DNA of 64,000 bases, taken from Amblyornis subalaris (taxonomy: Eukaryota > Chordata > Aves > Passeriformes > Ptilonorhynchidae). The notes under the pieces are model-generated. The model saw nothing but the letters and a program-made list of their open reading frames with translations, was not told where the DNA came from and searched no databases. Below, piece by piece: positions 61,801 to 64,000 of this stretch. The stretch covers positions 682,001 to 746,000 of the forward strand of contig JACAXG010000092.1 in assembly GCA_018881555.1 (NCBI GenBank), given 5' to 3'. Position 1 is the stretch's first letter, and each line of letters starts with the position of its first letter. The position numbers and the translations under genes were made by a program.

Positions 61801-63224
61801 TTCCTCATAAGACCACAGAAGTTGTCCTCAGATCTTTTCTATTTGAGTGATTATGGTTTCACCGTCTGTCCTGTCTTCTCTAAACAGTCTTATTTTCAGC
61901 TGTAAGTGACACTGTCTCAACTGCATTGCTTGAAATAATGCACAGGATTAAAGAGGAAACAAATTTATTTGAATAGTCAGGATAAAGCCAGATGGAGTTT
62001 AATATCTGTTTAATTTATTAACAATAAAAGACATTATATTTCCTGGATAATTTTTCCTATTACAGATAAATGGTCTGCAGAATTTTTATATACTTTTGTC
62101 CATGAACATTGAAGAAAATAGCTTTTTGATCAAACCAGAAATCGTGATGTGTCAACTCCTTGGGGAAATATCTGAGTTTGCACATGAATATTGATGTGAT
62201 AGATGAGCTTCAAATGTTCTTTCCTACTAAAACTGCAGTCATTCAATCAGAAAGCAGGTGAGAATATGAAATGGTGGGGGTCTGTCACAACCTGTGAATA
62301 ATGAACTTCAGACTGCTGAAGACATCTTCAAAGTGAACACATCAAATGACTTCTAGCCTACCATATGTTTGTATCTAGTCTTCAGTTAACAATTGCAAAA
62401 TAATAACAATCTGAAGCTGCTTACATATAATTTGCAAGAATAAAAGGGCCAAACAATTTGCCAACTATAAAGAAAGATTTGATAGACAAGAAAATAGCCC
62501 TTTTACAGTAAAGATTTCACTCACAGATAATTCAGAGATTTTATGAGGGGTCTGGTAAGATAAAATTACTGCAGCTATTTCCTATGAGACTACTAGTACT
62601 TTCAGAAAGTAATAAAATACAATAAAGTCATAAAACAAAACAAAAAAGGCAAAACCCCACCCCTAATAAATAAGTTACTCTTCTGTCTTGGGATAATCAT
62701 TTTACATTGGCAGAATCTATATTTGCCTACCAGAGAATGCTCATAGAGGATGACTTCATAGCACAACACACTGCAGGACAACAGTTCTGTAATATTGTGT
62801 GCCCTTCATGTTTCTAAGTGCCTTGCAATCACATTTCTATGTATTTATCTCTCTCACCCTTGTAAATCTTTCAGTTCCTCTTCAGCAGCTTGCTCCACAG
62901 CTGTCCCAGATGGACAAGTGACAGCATATGCTGTGGCTGTGTGTGCTGCTGCTGGCCAGCAAGCATGTGCATGCTGATAGACCTAACAGCTGGCCACACA
63001 AAACTGGTAATTGCTGATCTCATAACACTTGCTGCAATTTAATTGTGTTCATGACCTTTAATCCTCTGTGAATTTGGCTCAAATTGATAAGTACATGGAA
63101 AACTTCTTGAAGAAAGACTACTTGAAGAAAGACCATGTGATTGCAGCATGCCTTGTTTCTGAAAGATATCCTAAGAAATATTTCTGAAATAACCTCAATA
63201 AGATGACAGCAGTTCAGGAAATTA
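58898..63224. other. AT-rich sequence, no gene seen
   Basis: No gene is seen. Poly-T runs lie near 60300-60316 and 60578-60588. An A/C-rich tract is at 62634-62662. A 15-bp near-perfect tandem duplication ('cttgaagaaagacta' and 'cttgaagaaagacca') lies at 63106-63135, just before the last CR1. One N lies near 60332. Confidence 0.55.
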
Positions 63225-64000
63225 AGGATCAAGGTCTGTTTAACACCTTTGTTGGCAACATGGACAGCAGGATCAGGTGCATCCTCAGCAAGTTCACTGA
63301 TGACACCAAGCTGTGTGGGGCAGTCGGCATGCTGGAGGGAAGAGAGGGCATCCAGAGGGACCTGGACAGGCTGGAGAGGTGGGACTGTGCAAACCTCATG
63401 AGGTTCAACAAATCCGAGTGCAAGATCCTGCACCTAGGTTGTGACAATCCCATGCATACACACAGGCAGGGCAGAGGAGNGATTGAGAGCAGCCCTGCAG
63501 AGAAGGACTTGGGGGTGATGGTTGATGGAAAACTTAACATGAGCCAGCAGTGTGCACTCACAGCCCAGAAAGCAAATGGAATCCTGGGCTGCAGCCAAGG
63601 GAGCGTGGCCAGCAAGTCAAAGGAGGAAATTGACCCCCTCTATTCTGCTCTTCTGAGACCCCACCTGGAGTGCTGCAGTTCTGGTGCCCCCAAAATAAGG
63701 ATATGGTACTATTGGAGTAAGTCCAGAGGAGGGCCACAAAATTGATCAGAGGACTGGAGTTGGGGCTGTTCAACCTGAAGAAGAGAAGGTTGCATGGAGA
63801 CCCCATAGCAGCTTTCCAGTATCTGAAGGGGCCCTACAGGGAAGCCAGAGAGAGACTCTTCATGGGGAGCTGTAGTGATAGGACAGGGAGAACTGGTTAC
63901 AAAGTGAACGAGAGAAAATTTAGTTTAGATATTAGGAAAAAATTCTTTACTGTGAGGGTGATGAGGCACTGGAACAGGTTGCCCAGGGAGGCTGGGGATG
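63225..64000 (+). mobile_element. CR1 LINE, runs off the window
   Basis: A plus-strand CR1 is 5'-truncated near 63225 and continues past the right edge. The frame at 63203-63745 is the longest CR1 coding remnant in the window. It holds the catalytic box region (FTDDTKLCGAV, with Thr in place of the usual Ala), then LEGREGIQRDLDRLERW, LMRFNKSECKILHLG and [20 protein letters not shown]. It is frameshifted after about 63680. The window ends inside the block equivalent to RHWNRLPR. An N at 63480 interrupts one codon. It is among the least decayed copies here. Confidence 0.94.

Noticed and set aside
63020..63615. Minus-strand frames of 128-137 codons at the right edge
   Set aside because: They are antisense to the plus-strand CR1 coding remnant.
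1..64000. CRISPR array, prophage, bacterial operon or mitochondrial insertion
   Set aside because: There are no regularly spaced direct repeats with unique spacers, no dense prokaryotic frames and no recognisable mitochondrial gene. All clear elements are avian retrotransposons.

Overview
This window reads as nuclear DNA of a bird, most likely a songbird. CR1 retrotransposons, the dominant avian LINE, recur on both strands. There are several avian-type endogenous retrovirus LTRs. At 47.2 kb lies a SINE built from a tRNA-Ile-like head and a CR1-like tail, the structure of the passerine family TguSINE1. The background is AT-rich with ordinary microsatellites, scattered single N calls and one 180-base assembly gap. 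I see no bacterial or phage gene organisation, operon or CRISPR array. No protein-coding gene can be called with confidence. The window looks like a gene desert or the inside of a very long intron.

Layout. 0-13 kb: a CR1 3' end (1-281, +), an old LTR fragment (about 2.5-2.8 kb, -), a CR1 tail with a perfect 20-bp tandem duplication (6.4 kb, +), and a 1.5-kb CR1 with a decayed reverse transcriptase (11.4-12.9 kb, -). 13-28 kb: mostly featureless, except a CR1 fragment (15.4 kb, +), a possible 103-bp exon with good splice signals (16.3 kb, +) and an ancient CR1/L2-like remnant (16.6-17.0 kb, +). 28-41 kb: a (CA)14 repeat beside an LTR-like block (28.8-29.6 kb), two short coding-like frames on the minus strand (33.2 and 36.9 kb), a CR1 (38.4-39.1 kb, -), and an LTR with a 6-bp target duplication (40.7-41.3 kb, +). 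41-64 kb: the SINE (47.2 kb), a possible terminal exon (48.7 kb, +), a purine pentanucleotide array interrupted by the gap (49.2-49.5 kb), a CR1 (53.5-54.2 kb, -), a 1.1-kb LTR (54.9-56.0 kb, -), a decayed reading frame (57.3-58.0 kb, -), a solo LTR with a perfect 5-bp target duplication (58.3-58.9 kb, -), and a CR1 that runs off the right edge (63.2-64.0 kb, +).

The recognisable units are mobile-element remains that no longer work together. CR1 enzymes would have supplied the machinery for the SINE, which carries a CR1-like 3' tail. The retroviral pieces are mostly isolated LTRs, as left by recombination between the two LTRs of a provirus. I found no convincing undescribed biological system. 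The observations most worth checking are the four candidate exons, the decayed frame at 57-58 kb, the pentanucleotide array and the two LTRs with related 3' ends.
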